DNA of 5,433 nt, taken from the NCBI GenBank assembly GCA_965369945.1, contig CBDUST010000298.1, forward strand, positions 1 to 5,433. Direction: 5' to 3'. The position numbers and the translations under genes were made by a program. The notes under the pieces were generated by a model. That model saw only the letters and a list, made by a program, of their open reading frames with translations, had not been told where the DNA came from and searched no databases. Positions 5,170-5,433 of the stretch are shown piece by piece. Source of the DNA: JADFNO01 sp965369945. GTDB taxonomy: Bacteria > Planctomycetota > Phycisphaerae > Phycisphaerales > SM1A02. Each line of letters begins with the position of its first letter. The first letter of the stretch is position 1.

Positions 5170-5433
5170 ATGGCAGGTGCAAACCATGGCGGTCGGAGCG
5201 GACCCAAGCGGATCGTCATCCTCGGCGCCGGGTTCAGCGGGGCCTACTGCGCCGCAGCACTTCAACGGAAACTGCGCCGGCGGAACGCTGAAGTCCTGCT
5301 CATCGATCGGAACAACTTTTTTGTCTTCACGCCGTTGCTGGTCGAGGCCGGTACAGGCAGCCTCGAGCCTCGCCATGCCGTCGTGCCGATTCGAGCGTTC
5401 CTCAAGACGGTTCAGTTTCGCATGGCTGAGGTG
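5170..5433 (+). CDS. Type II NADH dehydrogenase-like FAD oxidoreductase, 5' part
   Basis: The first 88 residues of a flavoprotein run off the window edge with no stop. After a short polar lead, KRIVILGAGFSGAYCAA (13-29) is a Rossmann FAD-binding motif (GxGxxG at G19, G21, G24) and VLLIDRNN (42-49) supplies the acidic end of the second strand (D46). The following FTPLLVEAGTGSLEPRHAVVPIR (53-75, written here from its two key parts FTPLL and EPRHAVVPIR) is typical of NDH-2-type enzymes, which oxidise NADH at the inner face of the membrane and reduce quinone without pumping protons. The C-terminal membrane-binding part lies beyond the window, so a related sulfide:quinone or other dehydrogenase cannot be excluded. 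ATG 5170 has no clear Shine-Dalgarno sequence. A weak -10-like TAAGAT lies at 5155-5160. Confidence 0.85.
   Translation, partial: MAGANHGGRSGPKRIVILGAGFSGAYCAAALQRKLRRRNAEVLLIDRNNFFVFTPLLVEAGTGSLEPRHAVVPIRAFLKTVQFRMAEV

Overview
The window looks like bacterial chromosome, moderately high in GC, most likely from a planctomycete or a relative (inference). The grounds are the kind of palindromic repeat in its left third, several gene starts without a Shine-Dalgarno sequence, the lipoprotein and Tat-exported proteins, and the overall style of the DUF5658, DUF1272 and YjbQ-type proteins. I could not run a database search, so the taxonomy is tentative.

Left third (1-2028): two near-identical palindromic elements of about 110 bp (7-117 and 1025-1137) lie in direct orientation. 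One precedes each of two plus-strand genes for predicted secreted lipoproteins. The first gene (175-1017) encodes a class B / e(P4)-like HAD acid phosphatase. It is complete from signal peptide to last motif except for one in-frame TAA at 697-699, so it reads as a very recent nonsense pseudogene. The second (1186-2028) is an intact endonuclease/exonuclease/phosphatase (EEP) family hydrolase lipoprotein. Together they would have handled phosphate esters at the cell envelope (inference).

Middle (2029-3653): a Tat-exported ankyrin-repeat protein (2129-2956, +) with a good Shine-Dalgarno sequence converges on an unrecognised minus-strand gene (2988-3653) that has a folded N-terminal part and a long Pro/Ala/Thr/Gln-rich tail. 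A roughly 310-bp non-coding divergent region (3654-3962) follows. It holds a strong imperfect hairpin, a pair of tandem CCAATT-type repeats about 20 bp apart, and a 15-bp dyad just upstream of the next gene.

Right third (3963-5433): a small three-helix DUF5658-type membrane protein (3963-4397) and a DUF1272 zinc-knuckle-like protein (4423-4608) form a probable two-gene operon. They converge, across a hairpin (4623-4647), on a YjbQ/UPF0047-family gene (4667-5083, -). Divergent from that gene is the 5' end of a type II NADH dehydrogenase-like flavoprotein (5170 to the window edge).

I see no CRISPR array, transposase, tRNA or rRNA, and no clear defence or biosynthetic system. The most notable signals are the single-nonsense phosphatase, the compensatory base-pair changes between the arms of the palindromic elements, and the structured divergent intergenic region.
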